Shown here in pieces: positions 1 through 10,369 of a stretch of 64,000 nucleotides of DNA. The stretch's first letter is position 1. Every line of letters starts with the position of its first letter. The translations under genes and the position numbers were made by a program. The stretch is taken from assembly GCA_951799405.1 (NCBI GenBank), contig OX637335.1, forward strand, positions 18,170,342 to 18,234,341, in the 5' to 3' direction. The notes under the pieces are model-generated. The model did no database searches. It was not told the DNA's origin and worked only from the letters and a program-made list of their open reading frames with translations. The DNA is from Agapetus fuscipes. Lineage: Eukaryota > Arthropoda > Insecta > Trichoptera > Glossosomatidae.

Positions 1-454
1 AATACTATTGTAGACATTAATTATTGTAGTAAGTACCTACATACATAGGGTTAATGAGAAATTATTATTAAATTAAATAGACTTAAATGCAGTTTGTAAA
101 TGTTTATGAATCTGTTAGCTTGATGATGACTTGTGGCAATTTCGTTATATATTTTTGCAGTATGATTTTTGGCAGCTTTTTATAACGATGTTACGGGCAT
201 TCATTCTACAAAAAAATAATAAATTAACCCGGCGTCAAATTCTACCTTATAACATTGTCACGGCGGGCAAACGTCAAAGATCTACGTGAGTATGGTCCCA
301 CAAAACCAATAAGAAAATATTAGTTTGCATTTCCTCTCCCAACCCTGCAATGTGACAAAACTTTTTTTTATTGATGAAATTTATAAAGTCAATGTTATTC
401 TCATTTTCCTTGAATTACAAAGATCATTTCGATGTACTGTTCTGTTTTTTTATA

Positions 455-532
455 TACTTACTGATTCTTAAGACAATTTAATTGAAAGGAAATATTTTAA
501 TCAAATGGTAGATAAGACAAACAAACACTGGG
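455..532. mobile_element. Right end of MITE family 1 (TIR TCGTCC..CAGTGCTTGTTTG)
   Basis: The stretch from AAATGGTAGATAAGACAAAC to CACTGGGTGGACGA matches the right end of the copies at 54878-55135 and 40846-41113. The left end is not identifiable here. Non-coding. Confidence 0.55.
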
Positions 533-879
533 TGGACGATTAACTAAAATCTTGCGATTCGTCTTTATGAGTTATTAAGAATTATCTCTCGATTGACGTA
601 AAGGAACCATTCCAAGCTCTTAGCAAATAAAGTGACATGAATTTACAGTTTTCCAAGATTTAATAATACATTATGGTGCTTTTGTAAATTATAGATTTGG
701 AATCTAGGCGCACAATATAACGATAAACTTGAACAATTTTCTTTGTGATCGAGAAATGAGCTCAGCTTCATACCACTTACTGTACTGCCTCCCGTTTCTC
801 GAATACAAAACGTTAACCAAAAATGTACGGAAACCAAAACAGTTTACAGTGCCCTGGCGCATGTTGCTAAGGCTCAGTC

Positions 880-1015
880 TAGCTAAATGAAAATGTAGGA
901 CTTGTTCATTCAACATAAGCCCTGTGACTCGTACTACCCTTCCCTGAAATAGATTTGACATAGGCAAATTGAATCAATTTTTACAGTAAAGATGGTCAGC
1001 CTCACATCAATTTAT
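880..1015 (-). mobile_element. LINE-tail repeat (family T), partial, reverse
   Basis: Reads in reverse as the recurrent unit containing the motifs CTGACCA, TTTCAGGGAAGG and GTTGCAGGG. It sits head-to-head with the forward copy that starts at about 1020, so the two 5' ends meet and form an inverted pair. Confidence 0.6.
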
Positions 1016-1019
1016 AAGT

Positions 1020-1300
1020 TATTCCTTGACTTACAGGTTGGAGAAAAGGGAGATTGAGAAGAGGCTGACCACCCATACTGTAAAAAATGGTTCTCTTTGC
1101 CAATGTCACCCCTGTTTCAGGGAAGGTCGGCAAGAGTTGCAGGGCTTATGTTCATTTGAGGTTGGGTTTTTTATATTGTAGGTCCACATGCGGCATGTGT
1201 AAGCGCGAAATTATGCGTGTCTGCTTGTGGGAATGCATTTAATATTAATCTCAAATGATACACATATCTTTGCAGCTTAGATTTAGATTAGATTTAGAAC
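1020..1300 (+). mobile_element. LINE-tail repeat (family T)
   Basis: Starts with TTCCTTGACTTACAGGTTGG, contains CACCCCTGTTTCAGGGAAGG and ends in TTAGATTTAGATTAGATTTAG. About 25 copies of this unit lie in the window, on both strands. It matches the sequence downstream of the LINE ORF ends at 17772 and 62226, so it is probably that LINE's 3' UTR or a SINE derived from it. Confidence 0.75.
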
Positions 1301-1616
1301 AAAGAAATTAACTAACCACCCCAAAGGCTTCATTATATTTAAATATGGTATCATTCTGTTTTTTGTTCTATGGTTTCCGAGTTTACCAAACGCGTTGCTA
1401 GAAAATCTGGAAAAGGAACTTTTTTATTCCTAAACTTCACAGGAACTACTACGAGAATATTTTACATGTTTCCTTAAAGTTTGATAAAAAAATCGGTTCA
1501 ACCGCTTAGGAGTCTAAATGAAACATACACACATATGTACGTACATTTTATTTGATAGATTTACCTAAATTTGTAATGTAAGAGATGGAAATGTATGAAA
1601 AAGGTGATAGATATGT

Positions 1617-1736
1617 ATGAAATTGAAAGAGGTATGCAAGGATAGGAAAATATGGAGGCAAATCTGCAGAAGCTCTGGCCACCCCTACCGAAATGGCGAC
1701 AGAGTTACAGCTACAATTGTAAAACGGTACGGATGA
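1617..1736 (+). pseudogene. LINE ORF2 C-terminal fragment
   Basis: An open frame of 39 codons reads MKLKEVCKDRKIWRQICR and continues SSGHPYRNGDRVTA to a TGA. The EVCKDRKxWRxIC core is the same as at 18000-18040 and 62380-62425, where it closes a longer LINE frame. C-terminal tails of this type (basic, WR, CK) are common at the end of non-LTR retrotransposon ORF2 proteins. The reverse transcriptase is absent, so this is a dead 5'-truncated copy. Confidence 0.55.
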
Positions 1737-1889
1737 GTTTAAACGTATAGTTTTATACTTTTGGTACAAGTTACAAGTCATGTTTTTATGTACATACAAG
1801 CCATTGTCATGTGCAGGAATTAAAAGAGCAAATCAATGGTGAGCCATACTGCAATCAATTATAATGAACGCTCGATAGAAGAAATGATG

Positions 1890-2172
1890 ATGGATTCATA
1901 ATTGCAAACAGCTTGGGAACGAAAAAGAGCCAAAGCAGCATTTCAAGAAAAGAGTGATGAGAGAGAATTTGGGCATCCCAAAGACCAGTCTAAAATTTCA
2001 TAAATGGGGATTACCTCCATCTCCAGAATGTGACTGTGGGGCGGAAAACCAGACCGTTCAGCACATAGCGGAGGAGTGTCCCATCAGAAGACACCCTCCT
2101 GGCCTGAAAGATCTCAATGAAGCCACGCCACGAGCAGTGAAGTGGATGGAGGGCTTAGATCTTCGCCTTTGA
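1890..2172 (+). pseudogene. LINE ORF2 C-terminal zinc-knuckle fragment
   Basis: The frame ending at 2172 contains HKWGLPPSPECDCGAENQTV followed by QHIAEECP, a CxC...H...C arrangement with a WGL lead-in. This is typical of the cysteine/histidine-rich end of several insect non-LTR retrotransposon ORF2 proteins. The segment upstream (1890-1953) stays in the same frame and is rich in Lys/Arg/Glu. No RT motifs are present upstream, so it is a truncated relic. It could come from a different LINE clade than the EVCKDRK fragments; the clade cannot be assigned from 90 residues. Confidence 0.6.
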
Positions 2173-2279
2173 CGCGGCCCAATGTCCAAGAATTTTTTTA
2201 AGCTTGGCCATACAAAAAGTACCTAAAGTAAGTAGTGTACAATTCGCATTCAAAATAGACTGAAATCTGTACAGTTTCT

Positions 2280-2510
2280 CAGACAATGTCCTGTTACTTA
2301 CTTTCCTTGATATCTTTTCCCTTCTAGATCCAAGCCACCAGAAATCCTTTTTATGCCGTCTGACCATCATGTTTAGAGGCCTTCCTTTGCTTCTTTTGTC
2401 TTCTTAAGGACTCCACTCCACTATCGTCCTGGTTCATTATTGGTCATTGAATCTAGCAACATGCCCTGACCACGACCACTAAAGCTTTGCCACTTTTATA
2501 CGATGTCAGT
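2280..2510 (-). pseudogene. Decayed LINE coding fragment, reverse
   Basis: Minus-strand translation gives GRPLNMMVRRHKKDFWW, resembling a frame at 52540-52690 (minus) that reads VMMARRHLKN and then a QDRVAWRDMGEA-type end. The two regions look like relics of the same LINE C-terminal region. Stops and shifts interrupt both. Confidence 0.35.
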
Positions 2511-2599
2511 AACTCTACGTATTTCGGTATTTTGTATCCAATCTGATATTAGTACTGTTACGATTTTCGTGGAGTCAATTGAATTAAAACTTTGATGAG

Positions 2600-3240
2600 G
2601 GGAAAGTGATGAGGGGGCTATTCCGGCCTAATTTTAGATCGAATAAATTTTAGTAATGTATGCATTTCATTTTGTTTTAGTGACCTACCGACTTAAGCAA
2701 AATCTGTGAATAGTTCTATATCGGAGCTGCTTTAGACTGTTAAAAAGTGAAAACAAAAGATCCTCCTGTTGCGTTACAAAACAACTTATTACAAGTGTTC
2801 TCAAATTGAATAAAACCTATGTTGCATCAAGTCGTAATGCCAGTATTTGCAGAAGGCTGCGATGATTGCCAATTAAACAATCTGAACCACAATTTTACGT
2901 TTAAGCTCAACCACGACGTTTTACTTATAAAGCATAGAAAATAAAACACTCACTAGAGGCGTTGTTTAAGTTACAGTATTTTTTGTCAACGCTTTTATAC
3001 TTGCTGTAGTGGTGTCGGACATTCTGTGACCATTTCCAAGGCACGCGATACGATGGAATACTTGCCAATTATAGTAGCTACTTACTCGTTAGCTTTTCTG
3101 TGACGGCATTTGATCGCGTGATGAGCCATCTTGCAATATTTTCTAACGTATGATTAAATCTGATCGTAATAGTGCAACGAACCTAGCTTAATTTCCCGCC
3201 AAAAATATTGCAAATAAGTTTAATGATTTAGAGAAGTATT
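2600..3240. other. Non-coding; short interspersed repeat at 2885-3000
   Basis: No gene seen. The segment near 2885-3000 (TTTAAGCTCAACCACGACG ... CACTCACTAGAGGCG) recurs at 53750-53870 and its TAGAGGCG portion at 6250. This is a diverged repeat family of unknown type. Confidence 0.4.
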
Positions 3241-3244
3241 CTGA

Positions 3245-3605
3245 TTACACCGGGTCAATTGAATGAAAATTGTGGTTATTTATTTTCAGATAAGGTGTTC
3301 ATACACAGAGTTGCTTTTGAACTGTATAGTTCGACGGCTTAGATACTAGTCTGGCTACAGAGAATCTCGGTCTCCATTTAAAGGTGAGAATAAAGATTTT
3401 TCCCGAAACATTGAGAACTGGCACATGCGAGATTTCGCCATAACATTCTACTTAGAATATTCGAGTAAATCCTCACACAATTTCTAACAAATGCAAATAC
3501 TTATATTATAAACAATTACTTAAGTACCTACATCTAGAGACTTCACAGACTCACACAGACACAACTCACACGGACACACAATTATAATTTCGCAACAGTG
3601 TGATT
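3245..3605. repeat. Diverged long repeat, possible solo LTR
   Basis: Co-linear with 28215-28560: both run from GGTCAATTGAATG/GGTTCAATTCAATT through TTATTTTCAG, a GAGAACTGG/GAGAATTGG block, ACATCTAGAGACTT and a CACAGACA-rich end. Two diverged copies with similar order suggest solo LTRs, but no terminal duplication was found. Confidence 0.4.
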
Positions 3606-3609
3606 ATTT

Positions 3610-4690
3610 GATGAGGTCACCATTATAGAAAGCTCCTTTTCTCAAAGAAACTCCCGTGTCTTTAAAAAAAGAGAAGAAAGGTAACGCAAAGTCACATAAT
3701 TATTGTAAGCCTTTGGCCTGTAGACTCAACGGGAGTCGATAGATCTTACAGTATCTACTCGTATTTGAAGATCGAATGCAATAAAAAATGGCATCGTATA
3801 AACAGCTGGTAATTTTTTTATGGTACAGAGATCAATTTTTAACACGCCGCCATATTTTATTCCGTCCTATCTTCAAATAGAGACTTCCAGCCCTATAATA
3901 ATCAATAATAACTCCTGACTCAATTAAATGCCTAGTTAGTATTGTATATCATAGAAACTATATCTTGAATTTCTGTAAGTAAAAAATATGTGTATTCTTT
4001 GGAATTAAACAATTTTTAAATCACATTGAAGCTTTTCTGAATTCTTAACAAAATCTATTATTTCGCCTAATGGTCAATGGATGCAAATTTTATTGCAACG
4101 TTGAATAATACGGCCGTCTTGTGCATGTGAAGAATGCACCACATATGAATGCACTCGATACGTGAAGGCGTCCGAGCTAGACGGTCTTCCCCAGGCTGAT
4201 AGAGGTGGCCAATATCATCAACACCTAACAAAATATTTCATTTGATTCCACTCAAAAATATATACTTATCATCATGTACACAAGAAAAAAGGGACTAGAT
4301 GGTATAAGACTTCAAAGTAGTTCAATAGGTTATAATAATAATTGGTCAATGTGAATAGTGCCTATTAGTAGCACTGGCTTCTAAAAGGGTGTTTATATGT
4401 GTTAAAACTTCTATTAAACAAAAGTGTGTTAAGTAAGCTTCTGAAACTGCTAACGTTTGTCTCTATTCTCAGACATTATCGTATTTTGAAAAAATGTTTT
4501 GGAAATATCTTGCTATCAATAATTAACACATAAAAATATGTAAAATAAACATTCTGGGGTATTATGTTTTTTCAGGTAGTTTCAGGAAAAATTTACGTAA
4601 AAATAAACTTCTGAATTTCTTACACTCTGATGTTTTTACGCAGGTAAGCAAGAACTTATGTTCATAAATACATGTATGTTGAATTTTAAG
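3610..4690. other. No gene recognised
   Basis: AT-rich sequence with no ORF of note and no repeat I could match elsewhere in the window. Confidence 0.4.
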
Positions 4691-4694
4691 TATA

Positions 4695-4905
4695 GCATGA
4701 GACTGGCCATACTGTAAAAAAACATTCACTCTGTCAATGTCACCCCTGTTTCAGGGAAGGACTGCAATGAGTTGCAAAAGCTATGTTAATTTTGAGATAA
4801 GGGTTTACTTTGATTTTGTAGTCACACATGAAATTACAAGGGTTTGCTTGTGAGCATGCATTAATTGCGAATTTTAAATTGTGATAAAGACTTACGACTT
4901 AGAAT
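4695..4905 (+). mobile_element. LINE-tail repeat (family T), diverged
   Basis: Contains GGCCATACTGTAAAAAA, the CACCCCTGTTTCAGGGAAGG core and the GACTTAGAATAATAG end. More diverged than the copies at 18155 or 55485. Confidence 0.65.
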
Positions 4906-5208
4906 AATAGATGCGGTTCCTAAGCGCATCGCAAAATAAATAAGCAAATTGTAATTATCGCCTGCATAAATATTTGCATAAAGTGCAGTTTTCTTTACTT
5001 CATCTAAATTTTAAATTCTAAATATTGTAATTTACGTAATATTATTGAGTGTAGAAAAAAGTGTAATATGTAACCCTAGGAAGGATAGTTAAAAAAATAT
5101 TATACCTTCTTGAAAATTTAAACCATATAATGAACTACATTGAATAGGAGTTTTTGGCACACACGGCCGGCAGTAAGGTGGCACGCGAGAGTTGCTTTCC
5201 GGGAACTA

Positions 5209-5353
5209 TTGCCGTGGTCTATGAGAGCTGGAGCTTCCAGACATTTCAGCGCTTCTTCAGCGTGATGATGGTGTGATGCTATAACACGCTGAAAAGCCCA
5301 CCGCAGACATGGGCGAAACGTCCGAAAGCTCCAGCTCCGTTCAACCACGGCAA
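5209..5353. repeat. Imperfect palindrome carrying a hammerhead-like core
   Basis: Arms about 5209-5262 and 5287-5353: TTGCCGTGG...GAGCTGGAGCTT on the left and its complement AAGCTCCAGCTC...CCACGGCAA on the right. The right arm contains CTGAAAA, a GCCCA/TGGGC stem and GAAACGTC. Confidence 0.7.
5285..5328 (+). ncRNA. Hammerhead-like motif, probably eroded
   Basis: CTGAAAA at 5289-5295 (the expected G8 is A), stem II GCCCA/TGGGC, GAAA at 5315-5318, then CGTC giving the U-H site. Stem I pairs only 2 bp. The core substitution argues against activity. Confidence 0.35.
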
Positions 5354-5639
5354 CAGATCGCAGAATACAACTCTCTAGAATGAAAAATTGCATCATCTGG
5401 TTTTCTGCATCTATGTATACTTCAAAATTTAGGTTGTGAAGACATATGAATATTAAAGTTTCATAATTAATGCATACATAGAGGCAGATATGTCCAAGTT
5501 CGCACTTTTACGTTGCACGTTTACAAACAAAATCTCAAATTAACATAACCCATGAAAGTCACAGTATGACTTTGACAAAATGATCCAATTTCTAAGAATT
5601 ATTTCTCATATCCTATAATACACGGTTCTATCAACAGTA

Positions 5640-5930
5640 AATTTGACCCTGGTTCAACAGATGCCATTGGTGAATTATTAATTAATAATTCATTAAAATA
5701 TTAAATAATTAATTATTATATGGGAATGTTAATGCCTATTTCTGGCCTGTTAAAATAGATAAATGAATTGCATTTTTTTTCACAAATATATTTTTTTAAA
5801 TGTAAAAACACCGCTTTGTCAGTAGTTTCTCTGAGGATGGCCAAGAGGCCGAAACCGGTCACAACTCGTTATTTTTGTTTGTAACTAAATAAAAATAAAT
5901 AAAGTAGAACTAAACAAAGTTTGTTATCAT
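5640..5930 (+). repeat. Repeat with hammerhead-like 3' part
   Basis: The left half (GACC..GGTTCAACAGATGCC...ATTCATTAAAATA) resembles 58765-58900. The right half carries the hammerhead-like core at 5831 and ends in an A/T-rich AATAAAATAAA-type tail. Confidence 0.45.
5826..5866 (+). ncRNA. Hammerhead ribozyme-like motif
   Basis: CTGAGGA (5831-5837), stem II TGGCC/GGCC closed by AAGA, GAAA (5851-5854), then CCGG and UC (5855-5860), which fits A15.1-C(CG)G-U16.1 and C17. Stem I is weak (U-A, mismatch, two U-A). The core is consensus; the fold is marginal. Confidence 0.5.
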
Positions 5931-6474
5931 TTTTTAATAAGTAAAAACACCATTTGAAAATTAATTCTATGCACAAAAACACGTTTTCAAACATTCTATC
6001 TGTTATAATTGTAATGTTAGTTTTTTTTACAATTTAGATTTTTTCAATCTGGTGTATTTTTGCATCTTGCACATCTCTTTATCAAACTTACATAGCCGTG
6101 CATAGGATTCGCATCTTTCTACTGCCCATCCAGGCGTCACTAACCATATCAAACAGAACTAGTGTACACTCCATGCCGATTGCACAAGACGTATAAACCA
6201 ACCAAACTCCACCATATCGTTTCACCGAAATCCATACAAACTTAAACGCTCCTTAGAGGCGATGTTTCCTTTTTAGTACATATTGTAGGTGAACGCTATC
6301 TATAAAGTTTAATACTCGGCGTACAGCTATCTTCTCTTTACTGTTAACTTCTAAGAGAAGCGAAACGTATGATGAAATTCCTAGAATCGACGTATAGAAA
6401 ACTACATATTTATGTGATCCGACTTTCATGTACATTGAGACAGTTTTTACTTCCCCTCCATATAGAGTGCCTTC

Positions 6475-6670
6475 TAATCTAATCTAATCTAAGTTGCAAA
6501 TATATGCAACTTTGGGGATTCACATTGTATGCATTTTCAAAAGCAAACACGTATAAGTGAGCGCTTGTACATGTGAACCTACAACATAAAAACCCAAATC
6601 TCAAATGAGCATACACCCTGCAACTCTTCCCGACCTTCCCTAAAACTGGTGACATTGGTAAAGTGAACCT
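6475..6670 (-). mobile_element. LINE-tail repeat (family T), reverse
   Basis: Begins with the reverse complement of the (TTAGA)n tail (CTAATCTAATCTAATCTAAG) and runs back to the GGGAAGGTCGG and CAATGTCACC equivalents. Confidence 0.75.
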
Positions 6671-6790
6671 TAAATATTTGTTTTTTTTTAGTTTACAACT
6701 CCTTAACTCTTTGCCTCTGAAAGAAAATCCTCCTGAAAATCCAATAGTCTATGGGTGGAATAAAAATAGTTAATTTGCTGATTGTTTTTA

Positions 6791-6836
6791 GCCACCTGAA
6801 GATGCAAACGGATTGTTTGCGAAACCAGTCGTGGAA
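6791..6836 (+). ncRNA. Hammerhead ribozyme-like motif (best-formed copy)
   Basis: Stem I CCAC (6792-6795) pairs with GTGG (6831-6834). The core CTGAAGA is at 6796-6802. Stem II TGCAAAC pairs with GTTTGC around the loop GGATT. GAAA is at 6821-6824. Stem III is reduced to A-U plus C-G around CA (ACCAGU), and C at 6830 occupies the cleavage position. Core and all three helices are satisfied. Minimal-stem-III hammerheads of this kind are known from Penelope-like retroelements and retrozymes. No Penelope RT is near. Confidence 0.65.
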
Positions 6837-6974
6837 TTATTATTTACTCGACGAAATCTAAAAAAAAATAGTTTTTTTTATCTTTGAAGTAAATTTGTAT
6901 TAAAATTTCATTTCCGCTACTATCAGCTTACTTCATAAATTCAATGTTACTCTTCTAAGCTACACGTATATTGT

Positions 6975-7230
6975 AACTTTTTCCCGCGATATCCCCGAAG
7001 GAGATATATATGATGAGTGAACCTATTTATTTTTATAGGTAAGGGGGCCTGCTTTACGCTTCCCACGAGGGGTCTGGTACTTATTTCTTGTGAAGGCTCA
7101 GTAAACCATGCCGGTATTTTATTTTGGGTTTGAAATGAACACCGAAACGGGAAATCGTTTTTGACATCCTTGGTGAGCTCTCGGCATGGAATGCAAGCAC
7201 TCTACCAACTGAGCCATCGACCGGACATTA
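6975..7230 (-). mobile_element. tRNA-derived SINE A, reverse
   Basis: Reverse copy. The head reads GGTCGATGGCTCAGTTGGTA (A box), with a degenerate B-box region following. The body has the recurrent CGTTTCGGTGTTCATTTC, AGAAATAAGTACC and AAATAAATAGG blocks. The 3' end is truncated. Confidence 0.7.
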
Positions 7231-8300
7231 CCGGTTTTCTAACAAGTATCTTTTTTTTTTCATTTAAGATTAATAAAACTCGTAGACAATTAATTTAAAA
7301 TACACAGACAGGAAAATATGTTTTGATAAGGCTATCGTAATCTGTCGTACTGTGAAATAGCTCATCCAAGCGTTAAAAAACGTCATGACTCATAACATTA
7401 TCTAACAACAATTTCTTTCCAGTTTTTATTTAATAGACCGTAAAATAAATCTTGAACTCAAATGACTTTCAACATTTTTTTTGTGTTGTCTTAAGATTAC
7501 CTCCAGAGCATAATGTAATCTAATCTGAATTGAAATCTTTATACGCCTTAATGTCATCCTCTCAAATATATTGCGAGGAAAAGAGGCAGATGCAATGAAA
7601 GAAAGCAAGTGTGAAAGAGATAGATAACAAAACGAAAAATTAGTAAATATATTTTTTATTGTTGACGTGCGTACACAGTTTATTAAAAGGAATAACAATG
7701 CAGTAACACAGACAACTTGTATCAATCGATTCTACTTCGTTTAAAGCTCTGCTAAGGACGCTATTGACATAATATCGGAGAATCAAGTGCATTAAGCATT
7801 TTATCACAAAATTTAACGTCTTCTGCAATCTGTATGCAAATCTTTTATTCTGAATAGAAGCAGTTTTTTTACACCAAAATAAAAATATACTGCATGAATT
7901 CTAAGACAAACGGGACTTCTACTAATAGATACAAAAGATCTTGAAGTACTTTCAACTTTATTTTCTTCTTGAATGTTTCAAGAAATTCCTTATTTATTTA
8001 GACGTACAAGCTAATCAAAAAGTTACAACATTATTTCTGTTTAAGCTATGGTTAAAAATACGAAAGTAATGAAATACAAAAAAGCCTCTCTCGCTGTTCG
8101 TGACCGTATTCCCTTTTGTTACCATCACGTTTTGTTGGTCGTTTCTTTCACGGCCATTCAGACGCAGACAGTCAGAAAGGATAGTCAGAAAAGATAGATA
8201 GAAAGGATAGTAGTTGTATAGATGAATGGCGGGGTGGATAGGCAAATCGCCATTGCACTTATGCTTGCGTCCATTTCTACATTTATTTTATGTGTAAGAT
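7230..8300. other. No gene recognised
   Basis: AT-rich, with short chance ORFs lacking any family signature. It immediately flanks the hAT element. Confidence 0.4.
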
Positions 8301-8308
8301 GTACGAAA

Positions 8309-9729
8309 CAAGGGCGCCCGCAGAATATTTTCCCAGGGGGGGCAAGGCCACCGGGGGGTCTGGGGGGTATGACACTTTACAGTAAAAAAGTAAAAGTCAA
8401 AAATGTTTTAAAGTAATATGTATTTGCTTCAAAATGAACTTAGGTGTGACATGATCTGAATGGATGTAAAATATTATGACTTGAACAAGAATTGTACTCT
8501 TCTCTTATCCATTCCAAAAACATTGATGGTCTTTTCTATTAGCTCATCTTTTTGTTGTTTTACTGTGTTCCTATGAACAGACAGTAGACAGAGGCCGGTA
8601 AGCCGATCGTTTGACATGGTGCTCCTTATCCAAGTTTTTACTCGTCTCAGAGTACTGTAAAGAAACATAACAGTAAACATTTTAAAGATATAAACCATTT
8701 TTACTCCTATAAACGAAATTAACCATTGTAAACTAAATTTCTGCCAACTACTGGTATACTTGACTTAGTATATATTTTAAAAGACTATTATGCAGAAATG
8801 GAATAAAAAATAAATAAGTTAGACCTATAAAATCTAAGTAAATTTGCATGCAATTTAAAAAAAATTTAACTATTATTCTCACCTGAATGACCTCTCAATA
8901 GTACAAGTTGTTGGTGGTAAACACAGTGCAATCTTGAGTGCCTTAGCAACTGACGGTAAAAAGTAAACATGTTCGTGTTGCAGAACATCTATAAGGTGCA
9001 TTTTCTCCAAGTCCTTATAATCAGCTGGTGTGTTTGCCCACAGGTCATACCATAGGACTGATTCGTCCTTAAAGTTGTCTAACAACTTTCCATACATTTC
9101 AGCAATTTTTACCACAGAACTTTCGTATTTTTCTTTGGGAAGGGCTTTCATGACTTTTGGATGCATGTTAAATATTTCAAAAGCAGGTTGGTTTTTTTCT
9201 GAAAACCTGTCACTCAAGGATTGCACCAAAGAGTCTAAATATGGAAGAAACACCGACACTCTAAAATAATCATTTAAGGTCTCAGATGGTTGGTTTGATC
9301 GATGTATTTGTGTTCCACCAATGACTCGTGGCTTTGTGAGAGTAACACACAGAGTGACAGTTTAAGAGGGTACAGTCAGTCAACAGAATGTACAGTCAGT
9401 CAACGCAGCAACCCCTGCCTTGCTGCCTACCATTACCATAGACTAAGTATCACTTGCTCTTCAGTGTCTTGCTTATTGTTGTCAATTACGTTGTTTCTTT
9501 CGCTATAATAATACTAGCATGCATGAATACTAGGGTTTGGTTATTTATGTAGTCATGTTTTTCGTTAACGTAACCTTATCCCGGCGTTTATGCGGAATTG
9601 CCGATATTTATTCATTTTGGACATTCTAAATTTTTCAAAACACTAAAACCTGACAAAAATTTATGCGCACTATCCTGATTCTCAGGGGGGGCAATGGCCC
9701 CCCCTGGCCCCTCCCTGCGGGCGCCCATG
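8309..9729 (-). mobile_element. hAT-superfamily DNA transposon, internally deleted
   Basis: The 8-bp duplication GTACGAAA lies at 8301-8308 and 9730-9737. The termini are inverted repeats: CAAGGGCGCCCGCAG at the left and, read in reverse, CATGGGCGCCCGCAG at the right, both followed by G-rich runs (GGGGGGGC). Eight-bp duplications and CA-starting TIRs are the hAT hallmark. At 1421 bp it is much shorter than an autonomous element (usually 2.5-5 kb) and holds only the last part of the transposase, so the 5' coding part was lost by internal deletion. Confidence 0.9.
8474..9361 (-). pseudogene. hAT transposase C-terminal exons (dimerisation domain), truncated
   Basis: Two exons on the minus strand. 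The upstream exon is open from about 9361 down to 8883 and reads KPRVIGGTQIHRSN..., FLPYLDSLV..., YFLPSVAKALKIALCLPPTT then TIERSF. An intron of 228 nt (8655-8882) has GTGAGA at the donor and TTTACAG at the acceptor. The last exon, 8474-8654, restores the hAT signature SFSTLRRVKTWIRSTMS across the junction and ends at a stop. These motifs belong to the hAT C-terminal dimerisation region of the insect 'repressor of protein kinase inhibitor/ZMYM-like' transposases. The DDE residues and zinc finger are missing, and upstream of 9361 the frame hits a stop. It cannot encode active transposase. The intact splice sites suggest recent origin. Confidence 0.85.
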
Positions 9730-9944
9730 GTACGAAACATTAATATCTTTTGGCTCAGAAACTTACTTCTTCTCGGATCTCCTTCATATTGATTTTTGGT
9801 AACATTGAACCTCGCTTTAATCATTAATTTAATATGAATTATATTTTAATAGTATGTCACTTACCAGTTTTTAACCAATTGCATATCCAACCAAATTCAA
9901 GTACAAGTTAATTTTCCAGCATAGTCTTCCTGAGAAATAACCGG

Positions 9945-10365
9945 TTTCAGGGAAACACGGCAGGAGTTGCAAGGTTTATGTTCACGTGAAGTTCTGTTTA
10001 TTTGTATGCACACATCGCACGCTTAATCATAAAGAGCAATAACTTTAAAAATAAGATTGTTGGGAAATCACGTTTGAAGTTCAGACAACCAGTACAACAT
10101 GTATGGGATGAAAAAGGCAACCGATGTTTTATCTCAGTCATGTTCGTCCGAATTGAACGCCTGTCGCATTCTACCTATTCTTCTCGCATTGTTCTTGCGT
10201 TTTATTACAAAATCTCGATTTTCCCAATTTTTAAGTTACTACTCTTTATTATTAAACGTGCGACATGCAGAATTTGTAGGCGCGAACCAACATTTGCATG
10301 TCTGTGGGCATGCATTTAATATGAGTCTTAAATTTTAACAAATCTTTGCAGATCAGATTATAGAT
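9945..10365 (+). mobile_element. LINE-tail repeat (family T), split by a TIR element
   Basis: The left part, 9945-10015, has GGTTTCAGGGAAACACGGC and GGAGTTGCAAGG. The right part, 10263-10365, has GACATGCAG...GCGCGAACC, GGGCATGCATTTAATATGAG and the ATTATAGATTATG tail. The interruption is the element at 10016-10262. Confidence 0.75.
10016..10262. mobile_element. MITE-like TIR element inside a LINE tail
   Basis: Inverted termini CGCACGCTTAATCATAAAGA and, from the right, CGCACGTTTAATAATAAAGA, about 35 nt matching with few differences. The flanking ACAT is duplicated at 10012-10015 and 10263-10266, and joining the flanks restores the LINE-tail repeat. 247 bp, no coding capacity. The 4-bp duplication does not settle the superfamily. 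Confidence 0.75.
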
Positions 10366-10369
10366 TATG

